64,000 nucleotides of DNA, taken from positions 310,001 through 374,000 of the forward strand of contig NZ_WQGO01000001.1 of NCBI RefSeq assembly GCF_013034685.1, written 5' to 3'. Below the pieces are notes generated by a model, which worked only from the letters and a program-made list of their open reading frames with translations, made no database searches and was not told where the DNA came from. Below are positions 35,657 to 44,731 of the stretch, piece after piece. A program made the position numbers and the translations under genes. The number at the start of each line of letters is the position of its first letter. Within the stretch, counting starts at the first letter, position 1. The DNA is from Ruegeria lacuscaerulensis. Lineage in GTDB: Bacteria; Pseudomonadota; Alphaproteobacteria; Rhodobacterales; Rhodobacteraceae.

Positions 35657-36913
35657 GTGTTCGACTTCGACATGCTGGGCCTTGCCCCGGCTTTGAATGA
35701 CGCCCTGAAACGGGCAAACTTTACTCAACCCACACCGATCCAAAACCAGGCCATCCCAATGGCGCTGAATGGACATGACATTCTTGGGCTGGCTCAGACC
35801 GGCACTGGTAAAACGCTGGCCTTTGGTCTGCCGCTGATTGATCACCTTCTGGCGCAACCGGCCAAACCTGCCCCCAAGACAGTCAAGGCGCTGATCCTTG
35901 CCCCGACGCGCGAACTGGTGAACCAAATCGCTGACAGCCTGCGTACCCTCACGCAAAAGACAAAACTACGCGTCGCCACCGTTGTTGGTGGGCAATCAAT
36001 CGGCAAGCAGATTTCTTTCCTATCGCGCGGCACCGATATTTTGGTCGCCACCCCGGGACGACTGATCGACCTGATGGAGCGTGGAGCCGTCGATCTTGGT
36101 TCTGTGCGCCATCTGGTGCTGGACGAGGCTGATCAAATGCTGGACATGGGCTTTATCCACGCGCTCCGCAAAATCGCGCCCGCTTTGGGCACGCCGCGCC
36201 AGACGATGCTGTTCTCGGCCACTATGCCCAAGCAGATGGAGGAGCTAAGCCAGTCCTACCTCACCAACCCACAGCGCATACAGGTGTCGCCTCCTGGCAA
36301 GGCGGCGGACAAGATCACTCAGTCCGTGCACTTCCTGTCCCGCGCGGACAAGCCCCGCAAGTTGCGTGAAATCCTCTCGGCCGACTTGGACGCTCTGACG
36401 CTGGTCTTCTCCCGCACCAAACACGGGGCCGAGCGGTTGATGAAGGACCTCGTTCGGGATGGCTTCAACGCGGCCTCGATCCACGGCAACAAAAGCCAAG
36501 GTCAGCGGGATCGCGCCATCAAGGCGTTCCGCGCTGGCGAGATCAACATCCTCGTCGCGACAGACGTTGCCGCGCGGGGCATCGATATCCCCGGCGTAGC
36601 CTATGTGATCAACTATGACCTGCCCGAGGTGCCCGATAACTATGTCCACCGCATTGGTCGTACAGCCCGCGCAGGGCGCGAGGGCGAAGGCATCGCCTTC
36701 TGTGCCCCGGACGAGTTGGACCAGTTGAAGCAGATCCAGAAGCTGATGAAGATCGACATTCCGGTCGCCAGCGGCACCATGCCCGAATTCGCCGAGCCCA
36801 AAAAGCCGCGCAAACAGGGCGGTTTTCGGGCGCGTAGGCCACAGGGGGGCAACACATCCTCCAAGCCTTCAGCGTCTAAACGGCGGCGTCCGCGCAGACG
36901 CCCCGCTGCGTAA
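35657..36913 (+). CDS. DEAD-box RNA helicase, RhlE-like
   Basis: A 418-residue ATP-dependent RNA helicase. The motifs in order are: Q motif PTPIQNQAIP, motif I AQTGTGKT, Ia PTRELVNQ, Ib TPGRLIDL, II DEAD, III SAT, V ARGID, VI HRIGRTARAG. The C-terminal tail (about 375-418) is basic and Arg/Lys/Pro-rich for RNA binding. The start is probably GTG at 35657 with AAAGGA upstream. Roles in ribosome assembly or cold adaptation are typical. Confidence 0.95.
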   Translation: MFDFDMLGLAPALNDALKRANFTQPTPIQNQAIPMALNGHDILGLAQTGTGKTLAFGLPLIDHLLAQPAKPAPKTVKALILAPTRELVNQIADSLRTLTQKTKLRVATVVGGQSIGKQISFLSRGTDILVATPGRLIDLMERGAVDLGSVRHLVLDEADQMLDMGFIHALRKIAPALGTPRQTMLFSATMPKQMEELSQSYLTNPQRIQVSPPGKAADKITQSVHFLSRADKPRKLREILSADLDALTLVFSRTKHGAERLMKDLVRDGFNAASIHGNKSQGQRDRAIKAFRAGEINILVATDVAARGIDIPGVAYVINYDLPEVPDNYVHRIGRTARAGREGEGIAFCAPDELDQLKQIQKLMKIDIPVASGTMPEFAEPKKPRKQGGFRARRPQGGNTSSKPSASKRRRPRRRPAA

Positions 36914-36918
36914 AAAAG

Positions 36919-36952
36919 AAAGGGCCGCGATTTCGACGCGGCCCTTTTTTTC
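36919..36952. terminator. Terminator between helicase and mltG
   Basis: AAGGGCCGCG pairs with CGCGGCCCTT, with seven T after it and A-rich sequence before it. It serves the convergent helicase and mltG genes. Confidence 0.92.
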
Positions 36953-38113
36953 TTAGTTGCCCGAACTGTTTCTCTCGGCCTCAATCTCGCGCCACTTGGC
37001 GACGTTTCGATTGTGCTCGTCCAGCGTTTCGGCAAAAGCGTGCCCACCAGTTCCATCCGCGACGAAGAACACAAAGTTTGTCTCCTCCGGTGCCACGGCG
37101 GCCTCAAGACTGGCCAGCCCCGGATTGGCAATCGGGGTCGGTGGCAGACCGTCAATCACATAGGTATTCCAAGGTGTTGCGCGGCGCAGTTCACTGCGGC
37201 GCAAGCCACGCCCCAGCGTGCCCTTGCCCTCGGTCACGCCATAGATAACCGTCGGGTCCGTTTGCAGTTTCATACCCCGCTCCAACCGGTTCACGAAGAC
37301 GCTGGCCACTTGCCCACGCTCATGCGGGACGCCGGTTTCCTTTTCGATGATCGACGCCAGGATCAACATCTCTTCGGGGTTCGAGATCGGCAGATCATCC
37401 TGACGGCTTTCCCAGATCGCGTTAATCCGAAGCTGCTGCTTGTCCTGCATCCCCTTCAGCACAGCCGTCCGGTCGGCTCCGCGCGCGATGTCGTAGCTGT
37501 CAGGCGCCAACATCCCCTCGGCGGGTATCTCAGCCACCTCGCCCGTCAACGCGTCGATCTGCATCAGCCCTTCGACCACCTGCCACGAGGTCACACCCTC
37601 GGCCACGGACACCCGATAGCGCGTATCCGCATCTTCGCGTTTCTCGGTATAGGCGGCAGGCACCTCGTCCGAGGTCACATCAAAAGTCGCAATCTCATCA
37701 AAATCCAGCGTCGCCGGGTTCAATTCGCGCACGCGGGTCTGAATACGGGTGACGCCGATGCGATATTCGATCTCGGACCCGCAGGTGCTGGCACCGCTGC
37801 TGGTGATCTCATCAATGATCTGTTCCATCGACGCGCCTTCGCGCACCAGAAAGCTGCCAGCCTTAAGCTGGGGGGACTTGTCGGTATAGTCTGCCGCCAT
37901 CCGAAACAGCACGGCGCTGGTGATGGCGCCTTGCTCTTGCAGCTGTTGGCTGACCGCACCCATGTTCGAACCGCGCTGGACCTGAAGGCAGATCGCAGTT
38001 TCAAGCGGGCCTGCGTTTTTGTAGCGGGATTGCCCCCACAAGATCAGACCACCCATCAGGAACAAACCAACCACCAAAACGGTTAGCATGTTCGATGCAA
38101 GGGCCCGCCACAT
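36953..38113 (-). CDS. mltG: Endolytic murein transglycosylase
   Basis: A 386-residue MltG (YceG). One membrane helix spans about residues 8-28, then a LysM-like part and the catalytic YceG domain with the Glu in ILASIIEKETGVPHERGQVASVFVNRL (seen in shorter pieces: SIIEKETG, VFVNRLERGM). It cuts nascent glycan strands. Its ATG follows the fabF stop without a gap (TAAATG), so it is co-translated with fabF. Confidence 0.96.
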   Translation of the reverse strand: MWRALASNMLTVLVVGLFLMGGLILWGQSRYKNAGPLETAICLQVQRGSNMGAVSQQLQEQGAITSAVLFRMAADYTDKSPQLKAGSFLVREGASMEQIIDEITSSGASTCGSEIEYRIGVTRIQTRVRELNPATLDFDEIATFDVTSDEVPAAYTEKREDADTRYRVSVAEGVTSWQVVEGLMQIDALTGEVAEIPAEGMLAPDSYDIARGADRTAVLKGMQDKQQLRINAIWESRQDDLPISNPEEMLILASIIEKETGVPHERGQVASVFVNRLERGMKLQTDPTVIYGVTEGKGTLGRGLRRSELRRATPWNTYVIDGLPPTPIANPGLASLEAAVAPEETNFVFFVADGTGGHAFAETLDEHNRNVAKWREIEAERNSSGN

Positions 38114-39379
38114 TTAACTGACCTTTCCGAAGATCACGCTGGCATTGGTGCCACCGAACCCGAACGAGTTCGACAGGGCCACGTTGATCTCACGCTCGCG
38201 CTTGGCGTTGGGGGCCAGGTCAATCGGCGTCTCGACAGCCGGGTTGTCCAGGTTGATCGTCGGCGGTGCAACCTGATCGCGGATTGCCAGGATCGAGAAG
38301 ATCGCCTCGATCGCGCCCGCCGCGCCCAGCAGGTGGCCGGTCGCCGATTTGGTCGAGGTCATGGTCGCATTCGCCGCGTGATCGCCCAGCAGGCGTTCGA
38401 CCGCGCCCAGTTCGATCGTATCCGCCATGGTCGAGGTGCCATGCGCGTTGATATAGTCCAGATCTTTCGGCTCCAGCCCGGCGCTGCGCAGCGCGGCTTT
38501 CATCGAGCGTTCGGCCCCGTCGCCATCCTCGGACGGTGCGGTGATGTGATAGGCGTCACCGGACATGCCATAGCCCAACACCTCGGCATAAATCTTCGCG
38601 CCTCGCGCCTTGGCGTGTTCGTATTCTTCCAGCACGACAATGCCCGCACCTTCACCCATGACGAAGCCGTCGCGGTCGATGTCATAGGGGCGGCTGGCTT
38701 TCTTGGGATCATCGGCATATTTGGTCGACAATGCCTTGCACGCGTTGAACCCGGCAATTCCGATCTCACAGATGCAGCCTTCGCCGCCGCCTGCAACCAT
38801 GACATCCGCATCGCCTGCACGAATGATACGGCTTGCATCACCGATTGCATGCGCACCAGTCGAACAGGCCGTCACGACCGAATGGTTCGGCCCTTTGAAC
38901 CCGCGACGGATCGACACCTGACCCGAGGCCAGATTGATCAGCGCGCCAGGAATAAAGAAGGGCGACACACGGCGGGGGCCCTTGTCACGGATCAGATTGG
39001 CGGTATCCGCGATAGACCCAAGCCCACCAATACCCGAGCCTATCAGTACACCCGTGCTCAAGCGCGCTTCTTCATCTTCAGGCATCCAGCCAGCGTCTTC
39101 GCAGGCCATATCGGCAGCCGCAATCGAGTACAGGATAAAGTCCTCAATCTTGCGCTGTTCTTTCGGCGACATCCAATCGTCGGGGTTGAACGTTCCGTTC
39201 GTGCCATCACCGCGTGGAACCTCGCAGGCATAGGTCGTCGTGACCCCACTGCCTTCGGCATCAAACTGAGTGATCGGGCCCGCACCGGATTCTCCGTCCA
39301 ACAGCCGCGACCAGGTTTCCTCGACCCCGCTGGCCAACGGAGTGACCAATCCCAGACCGGTTACAACGACTCTGCGCAT
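38114..39379 (-). CDS. fabF: 3-oxoacyl-ACP synthase II
   Basis: A 421-residue condensing enzyme of fatty acid elongation. The catalytic triad is visible: Cys in VVTACSTGAHAIG, His in NAHGTSTMAD and His in SATGHLLGAAG. It is the penultimate gene of the fab block and directly precedes mltG. A GNAT gene and a HisA-like gene separate it from acpP, unlike the common fabD-fabG-acpP-fabF order. Confidence 0.98.
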   Translation of the reverse strand: MRRVVVTGLGLVTPLASGVEETWSRLLDGESGAGPITQFDAEGSGVTTTYACEVPRGDGTNGTFNPDDWMSPKEQRKIEDFILYSIAAADMACEDAGWMPEDEEARLSTGVLIGSGIGGLGSIADTANLIRDKGPRRVSPFFIPGALINLASGQVSIRRGFKGPNHSVVTACSTGAHAIGDASRIIRAGDADVMVAGGGEGCICEIGIAGFNACKALSTKYADDPKKASRPYDIDRDGFVMGEGAGIVVLEEYEHAKARGAKIYAEVLGYGMSGDAYHITAPSEDGDGAERSMKAALRSAGLEPKDLDYINAHGTSTMADTIELGAVERLLGDHAANATMTSTKSATGHLLGAAGAIEAIFSILAIRDQVAPPTINLDNPAVETPIDLAPNAKREREINVALSNSFGFGGTNASVIFGKVS

Positions 39380-39508
39380 GAAATGCCTCTTGCCTGCTTC
39401 GTGTTTAAGAAACGCTCATACCCCGGCGTAGGGGCCGGGGGCAAGAGCAAGGGCGCATTCAGCCCAGAACCAGTTATCATCATGTGCGTCGCACAGACAC
39501 CGAAAAAC

Positions 39509-39542
39509 AAAAACCGCCCCCTCAGGTCGTTTGAGAGGGCGG
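39509..39542 (-). terminator. Terminator after the HisA-like gene
   Basis: On the minus strand CCGCCCTCTCA and TGAGGGGGCGG form an 11-bp stem followed by five T. fabF downstream therefore probably has its own promoter. Confidence 0.85.
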
Positions 39543-39564
39543 CAAATTCATGATGGAAGTGATT

Positions 39565-40308
39565 TTACTGGAATTCGGCCACCGGCTCATGTGCGGTCGA
39601 GGCCACAGCCAGTGCATCCGACAGCTCCAGCGTCTTGCGGAACAACGCCCGCCCTACAATCGCTCCCGAAATGTTTGGGATATAGGCCAGGCGCGAGATA
39701 TCGTCGGCCGTGCGTACAACACCGCTGGCGATGACAGGCGTGCGCGATTTCTCAGCAACCCCCGAGATCAGACCCAACTGCGCCTCGACATCTTCCATGT
39801 CGCTGTCGATATCTGTCACCAGAATTGCGGCAAACGGAGTATCGGCGAAGGCTTCGATATAAGCTTCGGCGGTAAATGCGCTTTGGCTGCGCCAACCTTC
39901 GGTCATCACGTGACCTTGCCAGACATCGACCGCCAGAACGATCTGATCCGGATACAGCTTTGCCAGCTCTTTTACCAGATTTGGGTCCCAGGCGGCCAAT
40001 GTACCGATGACGATCCGACCCGCGCCCTTGTCGATCCAATGTTCGACTTGCTCACGGGTGCGCATGCCGCCTGCCAACTGCACTGGGATCTCGGCCGAGC
40101 GGATGATCTCTTCGACCAGTTCCGCATTAGTATCACGCCCTTCGATGGCGTCGAAATCCGTCAGGTGCATCCATTCCGCCCCTGCGGCAGCCCAGCTACG
40201 GGCTGTTTCGGCAGGGTTCACATGCCAGATCATAGCTTCGTCCAGACGGCCCTTGTCCAGTGTGACACAACGGCCGTTCTGCAATTCCATCGTGGGGTAA
40301 ATCCTCAT
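39565..40308 (-). CDS. HisA/HisF-family TIM-barrel paralogue
   Basis: A 247-residue protein of the HisA family, which isomerises ProFAR to PRFAR in histidine synthesis. The phosphate-binding segments VQLAGGMRT, GRIVIGTLAA, VIASGVV and SGAIVGRALF are present. The catalytic Asp8 of HisA is replaced by Glu8 (TMELQNG instead of the usual AIDLxxG), while the second Asp (VLAVDVWQG) is kept. It is outside any his operon, so it is probably a paralogue with another or altered substrate. GGAGG precedes the ATG at 40308. Confidence 0.85.
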   Translation of the reverse strand: MRIYPTMELQNGRCVTLDKGRLDEAMIWHVNPAETARSWAAAGAEWMHLTDFDAIEGRDTNAELVEEIIRSAEIPVQLAGGMRTREQVEHWIDKGAGRIVIGTLAAWDPNLVKELAKLYPDQIVLAVDVWQGHVMTEGWRSQSAFTAEAYIEAFADTPFAAILVTDIDSDMEDVEAQLGLISGVAEKSRTPVIASGVVRTADDISRLAYIPNISGAIVGRALFRKTLELSDALAVASTAHEPVAEFQ

Positions 40309-40426
40309 GAGCCTGATCCTCCGCTCAATCCTTGTGCTATACCCCAGTATCATAGCCGAAGAAATTACCCGTGCGGCAACCAGTTTCGGCAAACCACGGG
40401 CATTTTGCGGCATCGCAGCACGGGGA

Positions 40427-40966
40427 TCAGTGACGTGTGGGTGGACCTGTCCGGCGCAGCAATTTGACCGACGTTCCTTGATAATCGCAGTCGCGCAGAG
40501 GCTGGTACCCCAGTTTTTCCGCCAATCTTTGCGAAGTCTCATTTTCGGAATTTATCATTGCAACCAATGGCCCCGGCATGATGCGGTCAAACCATTCATG
40601 CGCGGCCTGAGCGGCCTCAAGGCCCATGCCCTGTCCCTGCGCCTCGGGGGCCAGAACCCAACCTGCCTCGGGAAAACTGTCGAAATCCTCGCCCAACGCA
40701 CGGTTGCCATAGAAAAAGCCGGCCTGCCCGATCATCTGCCGATTCGATTGCTGAATCACCGCCCACTGACCAAACCCGGCCATCTGCCAATGCCCGGCAT
40801 TGCGCAAAAACGAATCCCACGCTTCGCCACGCGATCGCGGTTTGCCGCCAATATGCCGCACGACACACGGGTTACGCCAGATCTCGGCGAACCGGTTGAA
40901 ATCCTCAGGCCGCATGGCGCAAAGCGTCAAGCGTGCCGTGTTTATCATCGGGGTGGATCGTATCAT
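40427..40966 (-). CDS. GNAT acetyltransferase, RimJ/RimL type
   Basis: A 179-residue N-acetyltransferase. It contains TARLTLCAMRPEDFNRFAEIWRNP (family start, seen as TARLTLCAMRPED), the acetyl-CoA loop region EAQGQGMGLEAAQAAHEWF and SQRLAEKLGYQPL. Substrates of such enzymes range from ribosomal proteins to small amines; not assignable here. The start at 40966 has GGGCAGGG upstream; an ATG six codons on is an alternative. Confidence 0.87.
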   Translation of the reverse strand: MIRSTPMINTARLTLCAMRPEDFNRFAEIWRNPCVVRHIGGKPRSRGEAWDSFLRNAGHWQMAGFGQWAVIQQSNRQMIGQAGFFYGNRALGEDFDSFPEAGWVLAPEAQGQGMGLEAAQAAHEWFDRIMPGPLVAMINSENETSQRLAEKLGYQPLRDCDYQGTSVKLLRRTGPPTRH

Positions 40967-41051
40967 GCCCTGCCCGCTCTGAAATTTTGCCTCAGCTGAA
41001 AGCGTGCGTGCGAAATGGACATCTGACAAGCCTGAATACGCGTCAGGCAAC

Positions 41052-41083
41052 AAAAAACGGCGCCTCCGTTGCCCGGAAGCGCC
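41052..41083 (-). terminator. Terminator of acpP
   Basis: On the minus strand GGCGCTTCCG and CGGAGGCGCC form a 10-bp stem (one G-T pair) with a GGCAA loop, followed by TTTTTT. It ends the fabD-fabG-acpP part of the cluster. Confidence 0.88.
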
Positions 41084-41106
41084 GCTTTCATAAGATTTCG
41101 AAGGTC

Positions 41107-41340
41107 TTAGGACGCTTCAGAGATGAATTTGACGGCGTCGCCAAAGGTCTGGATGGTCTCGGCTGCGTCATCGGGGATCTCGATGCCGAACTCTTCTTCG
41201 AAGGCCATGACCAGCTCAACAGTGTCCAGGCTGTCTGCGCCCAGATCGTCGATGAAGGAAGCGTTTTCCGCTACTTTGTCTTCTTCAACACCCAGGTGCT
41301 CAACAACGATCTTCTTAACGCGATCTGCGACGTCGCTCAT
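41107..41340 (-). CDS. acpP: Acyl carrier protein
   Basis: A 77-residue acidic ACP. The phosphopantetheine Ser lies in [10 protein letters not shown], with the usual [16 protein letters not shown] end seen as [13 protein letters not shown] precedes the ATG. The 207-bp gap to fabG includes a 7-bp hairpin (GTTCCCG 41431-41437, CGGGAAC 41443-41449) and probably a dedicated promoter for this very abundant protein. Confidence 0.98.
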   Translation of the reverse strand: MSDVADRVKKIVVEHLGVEEDKVAENASFIDDLGADSLDTVELVMAFEEEFGIEIPDDAAETIQTFGDAVKFISEAS

Positions 41341-41547
41341 GTCTATTCCTCATTCCATTTCAGGGCATAGTGCCCGGTTCTGCCCTTGCCCGCTCAGGCT
41401 GGCCTTGATGTGCCCGTCTGGGCGGTTTGGGTTCCCGATTGCCGGGAACTAGAAGGCCGACCCTATGGCCGACCCCCGAATTGATGCGCCGCCTATAGCA
41501 CAGACAACGCCCAAGGCAAACGCTTTCGCGCCTGCCCCGACAGGTGG

Positions 41548-42285
41548 TCACAACATGGCCATACCGCCGTTTACATGCAAGGTGGTTCCGGTCACATATC
41601 CGGCCTCGGGGCTGGCAAGGTACAGAACTGCCGCAGCAATTTCCGACGCATCCCCCATACGTCCCGCCGGGACCTGACCCAGAATGCCCGCCTTCTGATC
41701 GTCGGTCAGCTTGTCGGTCATCGCCGTAGTGATAAAGCCCGGCGCCACCGCATTGGCCGTGATTCCACGGCTTGCGACCTCATAGGCCAGCGACTTGGTC
41801 ATCCCGACCATCCCGGCCTTGGACGCGGCATAGTTCGCCTGACCAGGGTTGCCCGTCGCGCCCACCACGGACGAGATGTTGATGATCCGACCCCAACGCG
41901 CCTTCATCATGCCGCGCAGCACGCCTTTGCAAAGTTTCGCGGTCGAGGTCATGTTGACGTCGATTACGCTCTGCCATTCGTCATCCGACATACGCATGAA
42001 CAGGTTGTCGCGGGTGATACCCGCGTTGTTGACCAGAATATCGACTGACCCCATCGCATCCGCCGCCTGCTTGGGCAGTGCGGCCACAGCCTCAGGGTCG
42101 CTCAGGTTACAGGGCAGCACGTGGGCACGGTCGCCCAACTCAGCGGCCAGCGCCTCAAGCGGTTCAATCCGTGTGCCGGACAGCGCCACCGTAGCACCGG
42201 CAGCGTGCAGAGAGCGCGCGATCTCACCACCGATCCCGCCCGAGGCACCGGTGATCAGTGCGTTCTTACCTGTCAAATCAAACAT
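41548..42285 (-). CDS. fabG: 3-oxoacyl-ACP reductase
   Basis: A 245-residue short-chain dehydrogenase reducing beta-ketoacyl-ACP with NADPH. It has the nucleotide motif TGASGGIGGE, NNAG, and the catalytic Ser-Tyr-Lys in ISSVVGATGNPGQANYAASK (Y and K four residues apart). AAGGACAAGAG lies before the ATG. Second gene after fabD. Confidence 0.97.
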   Translation of the reverse strand: MFDLTGKNALITGASGGIGGEIARSLHAAGATVALSGTRIEPLEALAAELGDRAHVLPCNLSDPEAVAALPKQAADAMGSVDILVNNAGITRDNLFMRMSDDEWQSVIDVNMTSTAKLCKGVLRGMMKARWGRIINISSVVGATGNPGQANYAASKAGMVGMTKSLAYEVASRGITANAVAPGFITTAMTDKLTDDQKAGILGQVPAGRMGDASEIAAAVLYLASPEAGYVTGTTLHVNGGMAML

Positions 42286-42326
42286 TCTCTTGTCCTTTTG
42301 CTACGCGCCACGCGGCGCGCGGTGTC

Positions 42327-43265
42327 TTACGATTCGGCTTGTGTCACATTCTGCACGTCATCCGGCGTGCCGACAGCTTTACCCGCGATCGAACGGTCGA
42401 TTTTGCGGATCATCCCGGACAGAGCTTTCCCTGCCCCGATCTCCCACGTCTCGGTCACGCCCTGCGCGGCCATGTACTGCACGCTTTCGCGCCAGCGGAC
42501 CGAGCCGGTGACCTGCGCGACCAGCAACTGTCGGATCAGATCGGGGTCACCGACCGCTTCGGCGCGCACATTGGCAATCAGCGGCACGGCAGGCGCTTTG
42601 ATTTCAACCCCTGCCAAAGCTTCGGCCATCACGTCGGCAGCAGGCTGCATCAGCGCACAATGGAAAGGCGCGCTAACAGGCAGCATGACGGCCCGCTTGG
42701 CACCCTTTTCCTTGGCAATCTCGGCCGCACGTTCCACAGCAGCCTTCGCGCCCGAGACCACAACCTGCGTAGGGTCATTGTCGTTTGCGGCCTGACAAAC
42801 CTCACCTTGCGCGGCCTCATCCGCCACGGCGCGCACGGCCTCAAGGTTCAACCCAAGGATCGCCGCCATCGCACCTTCGCCCACCGGCACGGCGCTTTGC
42901 ATCGCCTGACCACGGGTGCGCAGAAGACGCGCAGTATCTGCAACCGACAGCGCACCAGAAGCGGCCAGCGCGGAATATTCCCCCAGCGAATGCCCGGCCA
43001 CAAAGGCTGCATCGGTGACTGAGGCGCCCTCGGCCTCTAGCGCCCTCATTGCCGCCATTGACGTTGCCATCAACGCAGGTTGTGCGTTTTGGGTCAGGGT
43101 CAATTCAGCAATATCGCCATCCCAAATCAGGCCGCTCAGCTTTTCGCCCAGGGCTTCGTCCACTTCGTCGAACACCGCCTGAGCAGCGGGGTAAGCCTCG
43201 GCCAGAGCTTTGCCCATTCCGATGGTCTGGGCGCCCTGCCCCGGGAAAACAAATGCGCGTGTCAT
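42327..43265 (-). CDS. fabD: Malonyl-CoA:ACP transacylase
   Basis: A 312-residue enzyme that loads malonyl groups onto ACP. It has FVFPGQGAQTIGMG, the nucleophile motif GHSLGEYSALAA and the His in VSAPFHCALM. The ATG at 43265 with AGAGG upstream is chosen; a longer in-frame reading has no family features. First gene of the fab block, divergent from the cytochrome b561-YceI gene. Confidence 0.97.
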   Translation of the reverse strand: MTRAFVFPGQGAQTIGMGKALAEAYPAAQAVFDEVDEALGEKLSGLIWDGDIAELTLTQNAQPALMATSMAAMRALEAEGASVTDAAFVAGHSLGEYSALAASGALSVADTARLLRTRGQAMQSAVPVGEGAMAAILGLNLEAVRAVADEAAQGEVCQAANDNDPTQVVVSGAKAAVERAAEIAKEKGAKRAVMLPVSAPFHCALMQPAADVMAEALAGVEIKAPAVPLIANVRAEAVGDPDLIRQLLVAQVTGSVRWRESVQYMAAQGVTETWEIGAGKALSGMIRKIDRSIAGKAVGTPDDVQNVTQAES

Positions 43266-43436
43266 TGCAACCTCTTGGATGACGTTAGGTTGCGGCGGGG
43301 TGTAAACTGTGTGATCGCGCGGCACAAGCATTGCCTGATCTCTGCACAAAGGCACCGTATCTGTGCGCCCTGCGCCCTTGAGTCCTGCCCGCACGGCGAT
43401 AGGTTGAACCCAACCATCTTTTCGCCGGAGCACCCG

Positions 43437-44663
43437 ATGCCCTCGACCAACACGTTTTCCAGCTATGGCAGCGTCGCCAAGACCTTCCACTGGCTGACCG
43501 CCCTGCTGATCTTAACCGCCTTTCCGCTGGGCTATTTCGCCAATGATCTGGCACAGGCCATCTATGACCCGAACATCCCGACGACCGAGGATGACATCAC
43601 CCGCGCGGCGCGCCTGTTCTCACTGCACAAAACACTGGGCGTGGCGGTCTTTTTCGTAGCCCTCGCGCGCATTCTCTGGGCCCTGACCCAAACCAAACCC
43701 GGCCTTTTGAACGCCGACAATAAGCCCGAGGCTTTTGCCGCCGAAACCGTGCATTGGCTGCTATACGGCTCGTTGGTGCTGGCACCGCTGACCGGTTGGA
43801 TACACCACGCCGCAGCTGAAGGCTTTGCGCCGATCCTTTGGCCGTTTGGTCAAAACCTGCCGCTGGTCCCCAAATCCCAACATCTGGCCGAATTCACCGC
43901 CAGCCTGCACTGGCTGTTCGTCTGGACTCTTGGAGGTGCGCTGGTGCTGCATATTGCCGGGGCGCTGAAACACCACGTCATCGACAAAGACAGCACATTG
44001 CGGCGTATGCTGCCTGGCTCAGCCCAAGCCCCCGAGCCCCCGGCTCAACACCATTCCAAGACGCCCGCGCTTGCCGCGCTCGTCGTCTGGGGTGCGGTTT
44101 TGGTCGGCGGCTGGGGCATCGGCGCGTTCAGCCATCACTCTTACGCTCAGGGCGAAGCCACGGCACTGGCCGAAGTCCAATCGGACTGGCAGGTTCAGGA
44201 AGGAACTCTGGGCCTTACCATCAACCAGCTGGGTAGCCCAGTCACCGGTAGCTTCCAGGACTGGACGGCCGCCATAGCCTTTGATGAGCCCGCCGAGCCC
44301 GGCTTGGCCGGTTCGGTCGAGGTGACGATCTCAATCCCGTCGCTCAGCCTAGGCACGGTCAGTGATCAAGCTATGGGCGCGGATTTTTTCGACAGCGCAC
44401 AATATCCCACGGCGCTGTTTAAGGCAGATCTATTCAAAACCGAAACCGGGTATGAGGCACGCGGCCCCTTGACCATCCGCGACAAGTCCTTGGACGTTGT
44501 GCTGCCGTTCACTCTGGATTTGCAAGGCGACACCGCGACGGTTTCTGGTGAATTGGAGTTGAACCGCGTGGATTTCGATGTGGGCACATCGCAACCCACC
44601 GAAGCTTCACTGGGCTTCGCAGTCACTGTAAGCGTCGAGCTGACTGCTACGCGCGGTGAATAG
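43437..44663 (+). CDS. Cytochrome b561-YceI fusion protein
   Basis: A 408-residue two-domain protein. Residues 1-185 are a four-helix cytochrome b561 with heme-ligand histidines in FHWLTALL, LHKTLGVAVF, VHWLLYGSLV and LHIAGALKHH. A single helix at about 205-222 leads to a periplasmic YceI (lipocalin-like) domain at about 225-408, which binds isoprenoid quinone-like lipids in this family. It suggests electron transfer to a lipid-bound quinone. GGAG precedes the ATG at 43437. A stand-alone YceI gene is convergent with it. Confidence 0.92.
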   Translation: MPSTNTFSSYGSVAKTFHWLTALLILTAFPLGYFANDLAQAIYDPNIPTTEDDITRAARLFSLHKTLGVAVFFVALARILWALTQTKPGLLNADNKPEAFAAETVHWLLYGSLVLAPLTGWIHHAAAEGFAPILWPFGQNLPLVPKSQHLAEFTASLHWLFVWTLGGALVLHIAGALKHHVIDKDSTLRRMLPGSAQAPEPPAQHHSKTPALAALVVWGAVLVGGWGIGAFSHHSYAQGEATALAEVQSDWQVQEGTLGLTINQLGSPVTGSFQDWTAAIAFDEPAEPGLAGSVEVTISIPSLSLGTVSDQAMGADFFDSAQYPTALFKADLFKTETGYEARGPLTIRDKSLDVVLPFTLDLQGDTATVSGELELNRVDFDVGTSQPTEASLGFAVTVSVELTATRGE

Positions 44664-44676
44664 CGGCGAACAAACG

Positions 44677-44709
44677 AAAACCGCCGGGGCAAAAAGCTCC
44701 GGCGGTTTC
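44677..44709. terminator. Shared terminator of the two YceI genes
   Basis: AAACCGCCGG and CCGGCGGTTT form a perfect 10-bp stem between two convergent genes. The A and T ends of the stem can supply a short U tract on either strand. Confidence 0.75.
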
Positions 44710-44731
44710 GATTCTAGAATAGTAGCCTTAT

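Noticed and set aside
35313..35717. A 134-codon minus-strand gene in the gap before the helicase
   Set aside because: It runs into the helicase coding region, lacks a ribosome site and has no family-like sequence.
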